From Erigeron canadensis (lineage: Eukaryota > Streptophyta > Magnoliopsida > Asterales > Asteraceae), in NCBI RefSeq assembly GCF_010389155.1, contig NC_057761.1, forward strand, positions 18,106,501 to 18,170,500: a DNA stretch of 64,000 nt, written 5' to 3'. The notes below the pieces were generated by a model. The model was not told where the DNA came from. It made no database searches and was given only the letters and a program-made list of their open reading frames with translations. The position numbers and the translations under genes are program-made. This document shows positions 9,491 to 20,210 of this stretch, in pieces. The first letter of the stretch is position 1; every line of letters starts with the position of its first letter.

Positions 9491-11333
9491 TTAAGCGAAT
9501 AGATGCGGATACTTAAGCTTCATCTGATCTTCTCGTTCCTAAGTGAATTCTGGACCTCTACGGGAGTTCCAACGAACCTTCACCATAGTATACTTATGTC
9601 TCTTGAGCTTTTTGACTATTCGTTCTAGAATTTCCACGGGTTCTTCCTTGAAGGTTAGGTTACTGTCTACTCGTATCTCGTTCAAAGGAACATATGTTGT
9701 TTCATCGGCTAGGCACTTCTTGAGGTTCGATACGTGGAAGACATCGTGTACGTTACTTAGTTCTTGGGGAAGTTTCAAACGGTAGGCTACTGCACCAATG
9801 CGCTCTACGATCTCAAACGGTCCAACATATCTTGGGGCTAGTTTCCCTCTCTTTATGAATCTGACCACGCCCTTCCATGGCGAAACTTTAAGCATTACTC
9901 GATCACCCACCTGAAACTCTAGGGGTTTTCTTCGGTTGTCTGCATATTTCTTTTGTTTGTCTCTTGCTTTCAGTAGATTCTCCTTAATTTGAGCGACTCT
10001 TTCAGTAGTTTCGAGGATAATCTCTGGACCTATTAGTTGCATGTCTCCAACTTCGTGCCATGCAAGTGGAGATCAACATTTCCTTCCGTACAAAACCTCA
10101 TAAGGTGGACACCCGATACTTGCGTGATAACTGTTGTTATACGAGAATTCGACTAATGGGAGATGAGTGTCCCAACTTCCTCCAAAGTCTATGACACAGG
10201 CTCTTAGCATGTCTTCGAGTGTTTGAATCGTTCTCTCACTCTGTCCGTCTGACTGCGGATGGTAGGCTGTGCTCATATCGATTCGCGTTCCCAAAGCTCG
10301 TTGTAATGATCTCCAAAATCCTGAGGTAAATCGACTATCCCTATCACTATTTATTGATACAGGGACACCGTGTTTAGCTACAATCTTTTTAAGATACAGA
10401 CGTGCATACTGCTCCATAGAATAATCTTCACGTATAGGTATGAAATGCGCTGACTTGGTCAGTTGATCTACCACCACCCATATAGCATCTTTACCACTAC
10501 TCGTTCTTGGTAACTTCATGACAAAATCCATAGTGATCTTCTCCCACTTCCAGCTGGGAAGCTCTGGTTGTGTTAGTAGTCCTCCTGGCTTCTTATGTTC
10601 TGCTTTAACTCTCAAACACGTTAGACACTTGCTCACGTAAACTGCCACATCGCTCTTCATCCCTGGCCACCAAAATAAATCTCGCAAGTCTTGATACATC
10701 TTATCTATCCCCGGGTGTATAGAATATTCTGCCTTGTGCGCTTCATCCATTATCAGTTTCCTTAGTCCTCCGTACAGTGGTATCCACATCCAATCACAAA
10801 AGTACAGTCCTCCATCATTCCCTTGAGTAAACCGTTCTATCATACCTCCAAGCCCTTCTTTATCAATGTTCTCTTTCTTGTTTGCTTCTACTTGTGCCCC
10901 AATAACCCTATCCTTCAGACTGTTATGCACGGTAATGCTCATGGCTCTAATTCGTCTTGGTCTAACTCTCTCCTTCCTACTCAAGGCGTCTGCTACTACA
11001 TTTGCCTTTCCGGGATGATATCGAATCTCACAATCGTAGTCGCTAAACAACTCTAGCCATCGTCTCTGGCGCACATTAAGGTCTTTCTGAGTGAAGATAT
11101 GCTGGAGGCTCTTATGGTCAGTGTAGATCACACTCTTTGTCCCGTATAGATAATGTCTCCAACACTTGAGTGCAAAAACGATAGCTCCCAACTCCAAATC
11201 GTGTGTCGTATAATTCTTTTCGTGAACCTTCAGTTGACGTGAGGCATATGCAATGACCTTGCCTCGCTGCATCAGCACACATCCTAAGCCTTGACCCGAC
11301 GCGTCGCAATAAACGATAAAATCATCGGTCCCT
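9491..11333 (-). pseudogene. pol: Gypsy pol, 3' half: RNase H, integrase and chromodomain-like tail
   Basis: The frame resumes after a one-base frameshift near 11330. It first encodes RNase H ([11 protein letters not shown]). The integrase zinc-binding domain follows (HPG...KCLTC), then the DDE core (D in [11 protein letters not shown] in [10 protein letters not shown] in [14 protein letters not shown]). After a TGA at about 10070 come the GPFEIVERIGAVAYRL domain typical of plant Ty3 integrases and a VKVRWNSRRGPEFT segment. The latter belongs to the chromodomain-like tail that guides integration to certain chromatin. A TAG cuts this tail near 9539; the same frame would otherwise end at TAA 9491-9493. 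The stop changes at 10070 and 9539 look like C-to-T decay. The product is not made as one protein. Confidence 0.9.
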
Positions 11334-12396
11334 TAGGAAGACTTAAGACTGGTGCATTACATAACTTCTCTTTCAAGATTCTGAAAGCTTCTTCTTGTTT
11401 CTCTCCCCATTCGAAACTCCTATCTTTATGCGTCAACAGTGTAAGAGGTTGTGCGATCTTTGAGAAGTTCTCGATAAATCGTCGGTAGTAGCCTGCTAAA
11501 CCGAGAAACTGTCTGATCTCTGTCGGTGTCTCTGGCCTTCTCCAATTCTCTACTCCTTCTATTTTACTGGGGTCGACCTTGATTCCATCTTTGTCAACTA
11601 CATGGCCCAAAAACTTTACTTCCTCCAACCAAAATTCACATTTTGAAAACTTCCCGTACAACTTTTCAGCTCTCAGAAGTTCTAATGCTTTCCTCAAGTG
11701 CACTTTATGCTCCTGTTTCGTCTTGGAATAAATGAGGATGTCGTCGATGAATACGATGATGAATTTATCAAGGTAGGGTCTACATACACGGTTCATGAGA
11801 TCCATGAAAACGGCGGGCGCGTTCGTCAGACCGAAAGGCATCACTAAGAACTCAAAGTGCCCATATCTCGTGCTAAACGCCGTTTTCGGTACGTCTTCTT
11901 CACGAACTCTTAACTGATGATAGCCCGATCGAAGATTGATTTTTGAGAAGTACTTTGCGCCTTGCAGTTGATCAAACAAATCATCGATGCGCGGTAAAGG
12001 ATATCGATTCTTAATGGTTAACTTGTTGAGCTCACGATAATCAATGCACATGCGAAAAGATCCGTCCTTCTTCTTTACAAATAGTATCGGTGCGCCCCAT
12101 GGCGATGAACTTGGTCGAATGAATCCCTTATCTTGTAACTCTTGCAACTGTGACTCGAGTTCTTGCATTTCAGAAGGTGCTAAACGATATGGTGTCTTTG
12201 CTACCGGCATAGCGTCAGGAATGAGATCGATTCGGAATTTGACTTGGTGAGACGGGGGTAATCCCTGGATGTCATCAGGAAAGACATCGGGAAATTCACG
12301 AACTATTTGTATATCAGCTAGTTTGGTTACTTCAGTTGTTGTGCTCATTAGGATCTGTTTGTGTGACTCGGGTCTCTCGCCTTGAATTTCTAATAC
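11284..12396 (-). pseudogene. pol: Gypsy pol: reverse transcriptase domain
   Basis: The frame continues from protease through a TAG at about 12397. It carries the Ty3-type reverse transcriptase motifs: [45 protein letters not shown] and the catalytic FIDDILIYS (near 11740). The Asp of the usual DLRSGYHQ motif is Asn here (INLRSGYHQ). The [11 protein letters not shown] and [12 protein letters not shown] connection motifs follow. A one-base frameshift near 11330 throws the end of the domain out of frame. The loss of one catalytic aspartate adds to the evidence of inactivity. Confidence 0.92.
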
Positions 12397-14223
12397 CTAT
12401 CCCCCACTTAAGGGGATTCTAAGAATTTTTGCACGACATACAATGGTTGCATCTACCCGGGATAACCAATCCATCCCCACTATTACATCGAAGCTACCCA
12501 TTTCAAACGGGATTAGATCTATATAGTATGAATGAGTATCTAGTGTTAACACACATTTAGGCACAAATTTGTCAAGTTTAGAGGTTTCACCACTAGCTAC
12601 CTCTATTTCATAGCAAGCATGGGTACGGATGGGTTTCACGTTAATAATACACACGAAGTTAGTGGAGATAAAACTATAGTCGGCACCCGAATCAAATAAC
12701 ACAGTAGCTAGATGATTATTTAAGAGAAATGTACCCGTGACAACGTTAGGATCGTTAGCAGCTTCTACTGCATTCAAGGCAAAGACTCGGCGCCTGGCCT
12801 GCTGGGCTTGGTTAACTCTGGGAGGATTTGGTGCTGCAATCTGCAATGGATTCTGATTAGCTGCGGCTGGAATGGGTCGTCTAGCAACTCTTAGGCAAAC
12901 ATTCCGGTAGTGATCAGTGCTACCGCACTCGTAGCATCCTCCGCGATTGACTGGTGGGTTTCTAGCGTTCAACGGTGTTACATGAGGTGGTGCTGCTGGA
13001 GCTCTGGCAACCCTGCAATCTCTAGCCAAATGTCCAAACTTCTGACAATTCTGACAAAATCGGCATGGCACTGCTGTTGAATGATGATAAGTACAAGTAG
13101 CACACTGTGGAAATTGGCCAACATACGCCTTCTGCCCCGGCTCAACTGCTGGAAACACCTTTCCAACTCTGACCCTCTTGTCAGCTCTGAAGTCCCTTCT
13201 TTTATTGGGTTCACCAAAGTCTCTCTTCTTCTCTGCAGACCTTGTCAGTGTCCCAGCCCTAACCAAGTCATCAGTCATGGCACTGGTTCTTCGAATTGCT
13301 TTTTCAATCGAGTAAGGAGGAATGCCAGTCAGGGTGTTACAGATCTGAGGAATGGGACGATAGATGTATCTCTCAATCAACTTTGACTCAGAAGTCACCA
13401 AATGTGGTACCAATCTAGCCAACTCTTGAAACTTGCTAGTATACTCTGCATGGCCCGATCCCACCATGGTGTGGTGCCAGAACTCTTGCTCAATCTTCTG
13501 CATCTCATTTAGTGGACAAAATCAGTTCTTCATCATCTCTTTAAACTGATCCCATGGTGTCTCGAAAGTAGTAGTTCTTCCACGGGCCCTTAACAAAGTA
13601 TTCCACCATGACAGTGCATCATCGGTGAATGAACCTCCCGTGAATCTTACCCTCTGATGAGATGGACATTCACTTATATCCATGACTGCCTCCAGTTTCT
13701 CCAACCACTTCATAAACACACCAGCTCCTCCTCTTCCATTGTAATCTGGGGGACCACACTTCTTAAACTCGGTGTAACTGCAACCTCTTCTCCCCATAGC
13801 ATACTCATCATTCCTAGGAAATCTTCTGGGTCCAGGGCCCACATACACACCATCATCAACAAACTCCACTTCGGGGTCAAAGTTCTCTGGTTCTTGATTC
13901 ACTTGTTGCAGTGCAACTCTTACAGGTTCAACTTCAACTTCAGGTGCTCTTCGGTTCTGGTTCGGAACAGCACCCATTGCAGCAGTCACTTGTTCGATGA
14001 TAGTAGGCATTGAAGCTGCCAACTGCGCTGCAATGATAGTAGCTAAATCAGGGTTCTCGCCATAACCCATGCCATCACCACGGCCACCACGACCTCTACC
14101 ACGGCCTCTTCCTTGCTGCCCTCCACGACCTCCTCTCGGGTTGCCATGACCACCTCCAGGGTTACCACGACCAACATCATTATCTTGTGCTTCGACATTC
14201 GGGTTTGCTCTTGTTCGCACCAT
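12397..14223 (-). pseudogene. gag: Gypsy gag and protease
   Basis: ATG at 14223 opens a protein starting MVRTRANP with a GRGG/RGRGRG-rich N-terminus. The gag capsid-type domain follows (about 13522-13400; the TEFKKCGPPDYNGRGGAG and WWNTLLRARG segments). Two CCHC zinc knuckles of nucleocapsid lie near 13020-13060 and 12900-12940 (CQNCQKFGHLARDC and CYECGSTDHYRNVC). The aspartic protease active site is DSGAD (near 12685), followed by GMDWLS. A TGA at 13522-13524 splits gag, and a TAG at 12397 separates protease from reverse transcriptase; both are in frame with their downstream parts. Gag packages RNA and the protease cleaves the polyprotein. Confidence 0.92.
12398..12415 (-). other. Internal copy of the polypurine tract (central PPT candidate)
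   Basis: On the minus strand, CCTTAAGTGGGGGATAGG at the protease/reverse transcriptase junction repeats the core TTAAGTGGGGGA of the terminal PPT at 9245-9262. The stop codon TAG lies inside it. Confidence 0.45.
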
Positions 14224-15125
14224 TTTTCCTATATTAGGAAAAGACGGGTTCGACGTTAGAATGAAGGAATAGTCGTTTGTGACGTCAATTACGCACTCTC
14301 AACACACTCGTGTTAGTTTTCTAGAATCCTAAACATTTTACTTTCAATATCACATGTAATTCAAGAGATTGAGCATTATGTCTGAAAAGTGAACATTATC
14401 ATCAATATCAATCATGCAGCACAGAGTAATATTACAATAGAATCTTCGTTTCATGAAAGATAGTTTGCAAGATGAATACTGCAACCATTTCAACTTAAAT
14501 GAAAATTTTTAATTCCGATTACTTTTCGACAGCCAAAGTGTGGTCCGGATCTAACACCTACATCCGTTGCACTAGCGGTGTATGTATACAGGGTGTACCA
14601 GCGGCTAACCCTCCACACCTCTAGTACATCTAATGCAAGGTCGGCTCACGGTACTGACATGCTCCCTAGATATTGGCAAAGGTATGTATACAGGGTGTAC
14701 CAGCGGCTAACCCTCTACCCGACCAATACCTATTGAACATGCCAGAGTTGCTACCACACTCTAACCATCTAAGGCACGATCCATGTTGCCATCAAGTCCA
14801 TAGAAAATATACCACACGCAAAAAGTTGATCAGGCTTTTCTGTGATGATATATCGCCATACTTCCTTGCTAATAACACTTCATATCGCTAACTTATTATT
14901 ATTATTTAAATTTAACACATCTCATAGATCGAATACCAATAGCATGAGTACACGTGGCAAGGTAGCATGGTTCTAGGATCTGCGCATGAATGGGTATAAT
15001 AGCATGAATATCGCAGATATAGATAAAATCCATAGAGTTTGAATACACACATAATTCCTATCATGCATGATACGTGCAGTTCCTAAGTTATAGTCTAGGC
15101 AAACCACCTAATTCACTATAACCAC
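14224..15125 (-). other. Untranslated leader of the gypsy element
   Basis: About 0.9 kb between PBS and gag holds no ORF of note. A 34-bp exact direct repeat (14580-14613 and 14682-14715, beginning GTATGTATACAGGGTGTACC) lies in it, 102 bp apart. Dimerisation or packaging signals would be expected here, but none can be named. Confidence 0.6.
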
Positions 15126-15138
15126 GTCTCTGATACCA
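15126..15138 (-). other. Primer-binding site of the gypsy element
   Basis: The minus strand reads TGGTATCAGAGAC, complementary to the 3' end of plant initiator tRNA-Met, 3 bp from the 5' LTR. Confidence 0.9.
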
Positions 15139-15141
15139 ATC

Positions 15142-17219
15142 TGTAACACCCCGACAGCGGCGAAAAACTCGGGATGTAAGATAAAGCACACACGCACATG
15201 GATGTTACATAGGAATACTAAATGAGTGCTTAGAATAAACATAAATAGTCAATTTCATAACCAAACAAGCATAGTAGTAGTTATTACACACAAGTTCAAC
15301 AAAGATGATCAAATCAAGTACGAAAAGTCCCACGCAGGGGATACGATTGGGCATATTGCCACCAACCACAAAGTACAAGCATGCAAACTCCAACCTTAAA
15401 TCCTGAAGTCTGCTAATAGTCCCATGCTACCACTCCTAGCCACGATTAGCCTGATTACCTAAAAGGAATACTTAAAAGAGTCAACACAAAGGTTGGTGAG
15501 TTCGTAGGTTTGAGTATAAACAAGTAGTATAAAAGCATTTTTATGCCGTCAATAGATCTCAAGTGTAAAGTAGTATGTAGTGGCTAGTGACCAACTTGCA
15601 CATAAGTAAGCGAGCACACACAATCCTCGATAGGACCGGCTAATAGTACCAATAGAGCACACACAATCCTCAATAGGATCGGCCAATAGTATCAATAGAG
15701 CACACACAATCCTCAATAGGACCGGCTAGTAGTATCAATAGAGCACACACAATCCTCAATAGGACCGGCTAATAGTATCAATAGAGCACACACAATCCTC
15801 AATAAGACCGGCTAGTAGTATCAAGTAGTCAAATAGCCGAAGAGTAGTAAAAGTAGTTACGGCATGTATAAAAGCATGAGTAGTATTCCTTTCACCCCGA
15901 AATAAGTAAAGAAAAAGGGGCTACGAAGACTCACAGTGATCTGCTACAACGTAGTTCTGCGAGCACAGAGTATAAGCACAGATATAGTAAAATATATCTA
16001 CTCGAATCCAAGTATGTCTTGATGTCAACCTAATCACAAACCATTGAGCATAGATGGATACATGTATTAGTTCTCGTGATTATTTATTCACTAAGTGTCC
16101 TTGATGTACTGATGATTTGGTTCACTAAAGATCTTTAAACGTTTGACTCAACAGTGTTTTTGATACACTAGACTCGTAATGAACGTCTTTGAACTCGCAC
16201 TTGATAAACAAGATCGAATATGTCTTGATTATACCTTAAGTAGGGTTTCCTTGTACATGATAGACTTGGATTACAACTAAGTATAAAATCTGATTTCTAC
16301 AACTAACGAAAATAGACTTTAAATTCGTAAGGTGTATCTGAACGAAGATAGACTTTAAATTCGTAAGGTGTATCTGAACGAAGATAGACCTTAAATTCGT
16401 AAGGTGTATCTGAACGAAGATAGACCTTAAATTCGTTTGAGGACTTAAGTTTGTTTGGAGCTTAAGTTCGTTTGCTAAGTTCGTTTTGAAGCTTAACTTC
16501 GTTTTGGAAGACTTAAATTCGTTTCTAGGATACTAAATTCGTTTGAAGTGTTTTTAGGACGAATTTGGGACTGTTCAAACAAAAACGAGGGTTTTGAAGA
16601 TTAAGACATGTTTACGACCCAAATTTGATCACGAAAAGGTTACTAACCACTTTTAGACACAAACCCCACTAACTTTTAACACGATTTTTACACCAAAAAT
16701 GGACCAAATCATCAAGAACATACACTTGAAAAGTAAACTTTTATTTTGATGAAAATCTCAAAATTTGTTGTGGTTACCTGAAAATCGATGCTAGAAATAT
16801 GTTTTGATTATCACAAGGAAGGTAAAAATGCAAGAAATCTTGGTTTAACAACTCAAAATCAAATGATGAATTTTTTTGTGGGTGAAGATGGTGAATGTAT
16901 GTGTGTGTTTTTAGAGAGAGAGAGAGGTGAGATAGGGAGAAAATGGTGAAGAAGTGGAAAAATGGGGTTTTCTAACCCTTTTATAGTTTTCCCTTAATTA
17001 ATGATTCTAATAAATGTAGGGTCTAAATGAAACATTTTCGGACTAGAATTTCTTGAATACAATCGTTTACGTCTTGAAACCTAATATTCTTATCACAATA
17101 GACCATAGACTCGTCTTATAATTCAAGATTTAAGATTGAATAGACCTTCATGTGAGCACATATTCGAAACTAGAACATATCATGGTTTTATTTAAATTAT
17201 TTCTAAGGCGGTTGTTACA
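15142..17219 (-). repeat. 5' LTR of the gypsy element
   Basis: The LTR is bounded by TGTAACACCCC (15142) and TTGTTACA (17219) and is near-identical to 7170-9244. It drives minus-strand transcription. The 43-bp repeat lies at 15612-15826 (units starting 15612, 15655, 15698, 15741, 15784). The 61-codon ORF inside it is present identically in both LTRs and has no domain. Confidence 0.95.
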
Positions 17220-17224
17220 GCATG
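17220..17224. repeat. Target-site duplication GCATG, right copy
   Basis: It matches 7165-7169 exactly and directly follows the TTGTTACA terminus. Confidence 0.9.
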
Positions 17225-17401
17225 TATGATCCAATGCAGGTTGTCAATTTGTTAAGAGGTGATCAAAGAAGACTTTTGGATACACCTTGCTCAGTAGTAG
17301 ATTTTTGGAGAGTTGAGGAAAGACGCCATCGCAACATTCTTGCTCATTGTTTACAAGAGAGAATTCATGCGAATAGCACAAGACTTTTGTTTAACGGATA
17401 A
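17220..17401 (+). pseudogene. Second downstream ORF of element A, 3' end
   Basis: This is the continuation of the reading frame interrupted at 7169. Read across one copy of the GCATG duplication, the codons run on without a break and end at TAA 17399-17401. The segment includes LLRGDQRRLLDTP, is rich in Arg and ends LLFNG. No known domain is visible. Confidence 0.6.
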
Positions 17402-17450
17402 TTTTGAAGTTCAAGTTTTGAAAACTTTAAAGAGATCTAGTTGCAATCGT

Positions 17451-17460
17451 CAAGGGGGAG
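17451..17460 (+). other. Polypurine tract of element A
   Basis: CAAGGGGGAG stands 2 bp before the TGTAGATGC start of the LTR. AAGGGGGAG-like tracts are typical of Sirevirus elements. Confidence 0.85.
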
Positions 17461-17462
17461 TC

Positions 17463-18119
17463 TGTAGATGCAGATTCAGTGTGACAATCGCAACATAGAT
17501 TTGATTATTGTTTACGTTTTTAGGAACTTGTTTGTAATCATTTAAATAAGAACTTGTGTTTATATTTAATGATTACGTTTGGACTTCTATATTATATCTG
17601 TTTATGTTTTGTATTATGTTTGTGTGTTATATATTGTTTTACAGGTACAAGAACATAGAATCAAGGTTTATAAGTGTCGTAGAACACTTAAACGGTGATT
17701 GGATGTTATGTACGAGTCAAACGAAGTCAAACAAAGAACAATGGGTCGTCCCTCGTGCTGACGTCATCAGCATGTACGAACAACCTCGTGCTGACGTCAC
17801 CACGAGGCAGATCGATTGTTAATTGTTTCGGGCCTAATACGTAATTAAGGCCTAAGCCCACACGATCCAATACTTAACTAGTATAAATACAAGACCTAAT
17901 CTACGGAATTAGGTTAATCTTCGTTAATAATTTACGAATTTACGAGCTAAGGTTAATTGTTCCTTCGTGTGATCTCCTACACGAACCACAAGCCTTGTGC
18001 ATCTCCTTGGGTTGGTTAATTGCTCATTAATCAACGAAAGGCAATAGCAATCTAGTCATCTCAAGAGGATTCCGCACTCTTGACATAATGAATCACATCT
18101 TATTACGATCCACGCAACA
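17463..18119 (+). repeat. 3' LTR of element A
   Basis: The LTR starts TGTAGATGC directly after the PPT and is placed to end at CAACA 18119; a CTCACA end at 18136 is the alternative. It contains two TGACGTCA sites and a TATAAATA box. No second copy is in the window, so the ends rest on PPT position and terminal TG...CA only. The short ORFs inside are not genes. Confidence 0.7.
17759..17889 (+). promoter_or_regulatory. LTR promoter of element A: two TGACGTCA palindromes and TATA box
   Basis: TGACGTCA occurs at 17759-17766 and 17792-17799. The second sits in CCTCGTG-C-TGACGTCA-C-CACGAGG, which is palindromic at 22 of 24 positions. TATAAATA follows at 17882-17889. The layout mirrors the promoter at 2611-2725 in the same element. 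Confidence 0.65.
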
Positions 18120-18131
18120 ATAGGGCACCTC

Positions 18132-20070
18132 TCACAAATCATTGAGCTTTCCAAATACCAAGTCCTCATTGGCTGAGAACTTATTAATTCCCAAGTCAAC
18201 CACTTTTACATTTTTCATCTGGTCTTTGTGGTACTTGGAAATGGACTTGGTATTCTTATCCAGTGTCTTTTGAATATCTTCCACCCTTGTTAAAAGGTTT
18301 GAGATATCGGCTTGAAAAGATATAAACTGGCTATCCAATGACGGAGGGGAAGATGTCACTGGACCAGTTCGAAAGGCTACAGGTACAACTGGAGGAGGAA
18401 TAGCAGGTGTTGGTTCTCCAGTTGTAGTAGCATCAGAAGAGACAAAAGGAGTTGTTGAAGAAAAAAGGGAAAGAGATTCAAATTGTCGTTCATGCTGAGA
18501 ATGCTCAGGTGTGAACGATGGCGACGGTGGGGTTAGAATGTCTCTATTTCTAGGCACATTCATTGATGAAAGTAATTGTCGAGAGGCGAATACAGGAATT
18601 TCTTGTAAGGTGGAGAAGTCAAGTGGTGAAACTGAAACTTGTGGTTCTTGGGGCTGACCAAGGAGAGAAGGGAGTTGATCAAGTACAGTTGCATCAGCCA
18701 TCTCCTGGTCAGAATCAGTCTCAGATGAATCCGAAGATTCAAGCTGAAACTCACCCTCTTTTATGCCAAGATCCATAAATGTTGAGGGTGGCTGAACAAG
18801 TTGTTCAGACTCCTGATGACCAGTTTGAGTTTCCTCAATGGTTTCATCAGTTATAGGATTCTTTGCCGAAGCATCTTCTCCCTGGATAGAGGTAACTGGA
18901 GCCTTGACGACAACTGCTCTTTCCTCAGTTGCAATATCATGGGCTTGTGATTCTGAGACCATGATCACCGGCTGTGACTGGCCAGATGTAGCAAGTTCTG
19001 ATCTAGATCTCCTTTGACTCTTGGTAGATCTTCTTGCATTTGGAATAGCCTGGATACCTTTGGGGAGATCTCCAGGTTCTGCAATAGTCACAACACCTGC
19101 AGACGAACTGGTGGGTCCCTCATTATTTTGAGGCCCACCCAGTTGTCTTTCTGACTCACCTAGTAGTGGTGCATCAGTTTTAGAGAATGCCAGCAACATT
19201 CTCGGAGAAATCTGGACCTCATCAGTTGTGGACACAAGGTTGTCCAGATTTCTCAATAATTCTGGCACAGAGTATAAAGATTGTGTTTTTTTTATTCCTC
19301 TCTGCCCAGAATTAACTTGAAACAAAGAGATAGAAATCGCAAAAATGGGATACAAGGTCCCCTGTTACCTTTTAATTTAAACACCAAGCTACTGAACAAG
19401 ATGTTTGCAAAGTCTACCCTTAGTCCATTCCACAGGCAGTATGCCATTTCTGCCTGGAAGGAGTTTATCTAGTCCAAACCACCAGAACTCCCACCTAAAC
19501 TTTCTACCAAATGGACCATGAAGTACTTCCAAGATGGTGAAAGCCCTCTCATTGTAATTGGTCCCTTGGTCTTCAGTATACCACCCTCCAGGACTTCTTT
19601 ATTGCCCATATCAAGGAAGACCTGGCGAAAGTTGATATTTGGGGAAATCACCACTGGACTCTCATCTTGTCTCCAGTAATTGAGGTTAAGGGCATCCCTC
19701 AATGTCTCATTGGTGATGGTGCACGGGACTGACCCATCCTTTTTAGTGAAGTAGATGGATGAGCAGTCATCAGAACTTGATGTCGTGTACCAGAACTCGC
19801 ACAAGTAGTCGTGAAACAACTTGTTTGGGTTCAAAGAAAAGGCATCGTTGAGGGGAGAATCCCAAAAGAAAGATTGGATTTTCCCGATAAGAGAATCAGC
19901 GGCCTGATGCCCTTAAAGAGATCCCATTGGATTGTTTGGATTTAATTTTATTAATTTGGAATTCATTGGGGCACCAACGGCAAAGAAACATTCTCAGATG
20001 GAACATACTCAACAGTGAGTAGATTCACATCACGAGAACGAAATGAAGAGGATGAAGATTTAGGAGCCAT
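18132..20070 (-). pseudogene. Extra ORF downstream of pol in element B (env-position family), broken and truncated
   Basis: ATG 20070 (MAPKSSSSSF) follows an AAACCCTAAA telo-box by about 14 bp. The frame stops after some 38 codons and resumes in other frames. The piece at about 19900-19469 contains the family motifs LCEFWYTT, ITNETLRDALNL and WKYFMVHLVESLGGSSGG. These align in order with LLREFWWTC and WRLLFTHVIQCLGGNSGS of element C and with LIREFW and WKLLAYYLLRAI of element A. A Ser/Pro/Thr-rich region (19355-18132) follows, with a basic patch (ARRSTKSQRRSRS) and a C-terminal Leu-heptad segment (ISNLLTRVEDIQKTLDKNTK). It ends by TGA close to the junction with A. Function unknown; no membrane or signal sequence visible. 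Confidence 0.65.
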
Positions 20071-20210
20071 TTGTGATTTTGGATTTAGGGTTTTGGATTT
20101 AAAGAGGAAAGAGAGAAAGGCATCTTGAATTGTGAATGATTGGAAGAGTAAATGAAAGGAATTTTTGTGCGAAGTAAATGAGAAAATGATTTAGTGGGGG
20201 TATATATATG
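20071..20210 (-). promoter_or_regulatory. Putative internal promoter and leader of the extra ORF of B
   Basis: On the minus strand a TATATATA box (20201-20209) is followed by a CT-rich leader of about 130 nt. The leader ends with an AAACCCTAAATCC telo-box just before ATG 20070. This is the look of a plant core promoter and 5' leader, separate from the LTR. Confidence 0.5.

Larger units (their letters stand above)
7170..17219 (-). mobile_element. Complete Ty3/gypsy (chromovirus/Tekay-like) element nested in element A
   Basis: The element is 10,050 bp long, has two LTRs of about 2.08 kb, and is flanked by GCATG duplications. On the minus strand the order is 5' LTR (15142-17219), PBS, leader, gag, protease, reverse transcriptase, RNase H, integrase with a chromodomain-like tail, PPT and 3' LTR (7170-9244). 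Integrase after RNase H makes it Ty3/gypsy; the long LTRs and the pol C-terminus suggest the Tekay/Del chromoviruses. The LTRs differ by a low level of mostly single-base changes, so insertion is fairly recent. The coding region has four in-frame stops and one frameshift, so it is not autonomous. Confidence 0.95.
1..18119 (+). mobile_element. Element A: Sirevirus-like Ty1/copia retrotransposon, 5' part outside window
   Basis: The element enters from the left edge in the RNase H domain of pol. It continues through a long non-coding spacer, an extra ORF (3413-5818), a second broken ORF (6199-7169, resuming at 17220-17401), a purine tract (17451-17460) and a 3' LTR (17463 to about 18119). A Ty3/gypsy element at 7170-17219 interrupts it. 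Evidence for unity is the RNase H similarity to elements B and C, the same gene order, and the exact frame continuity of the second ORF across the gypsy insertion. The right border is placed at a terminal CAACA and could lie up to 17 bp further right. No 5' LTR is visible, so a target duplication cannot be checked. Confidence 0.72.
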
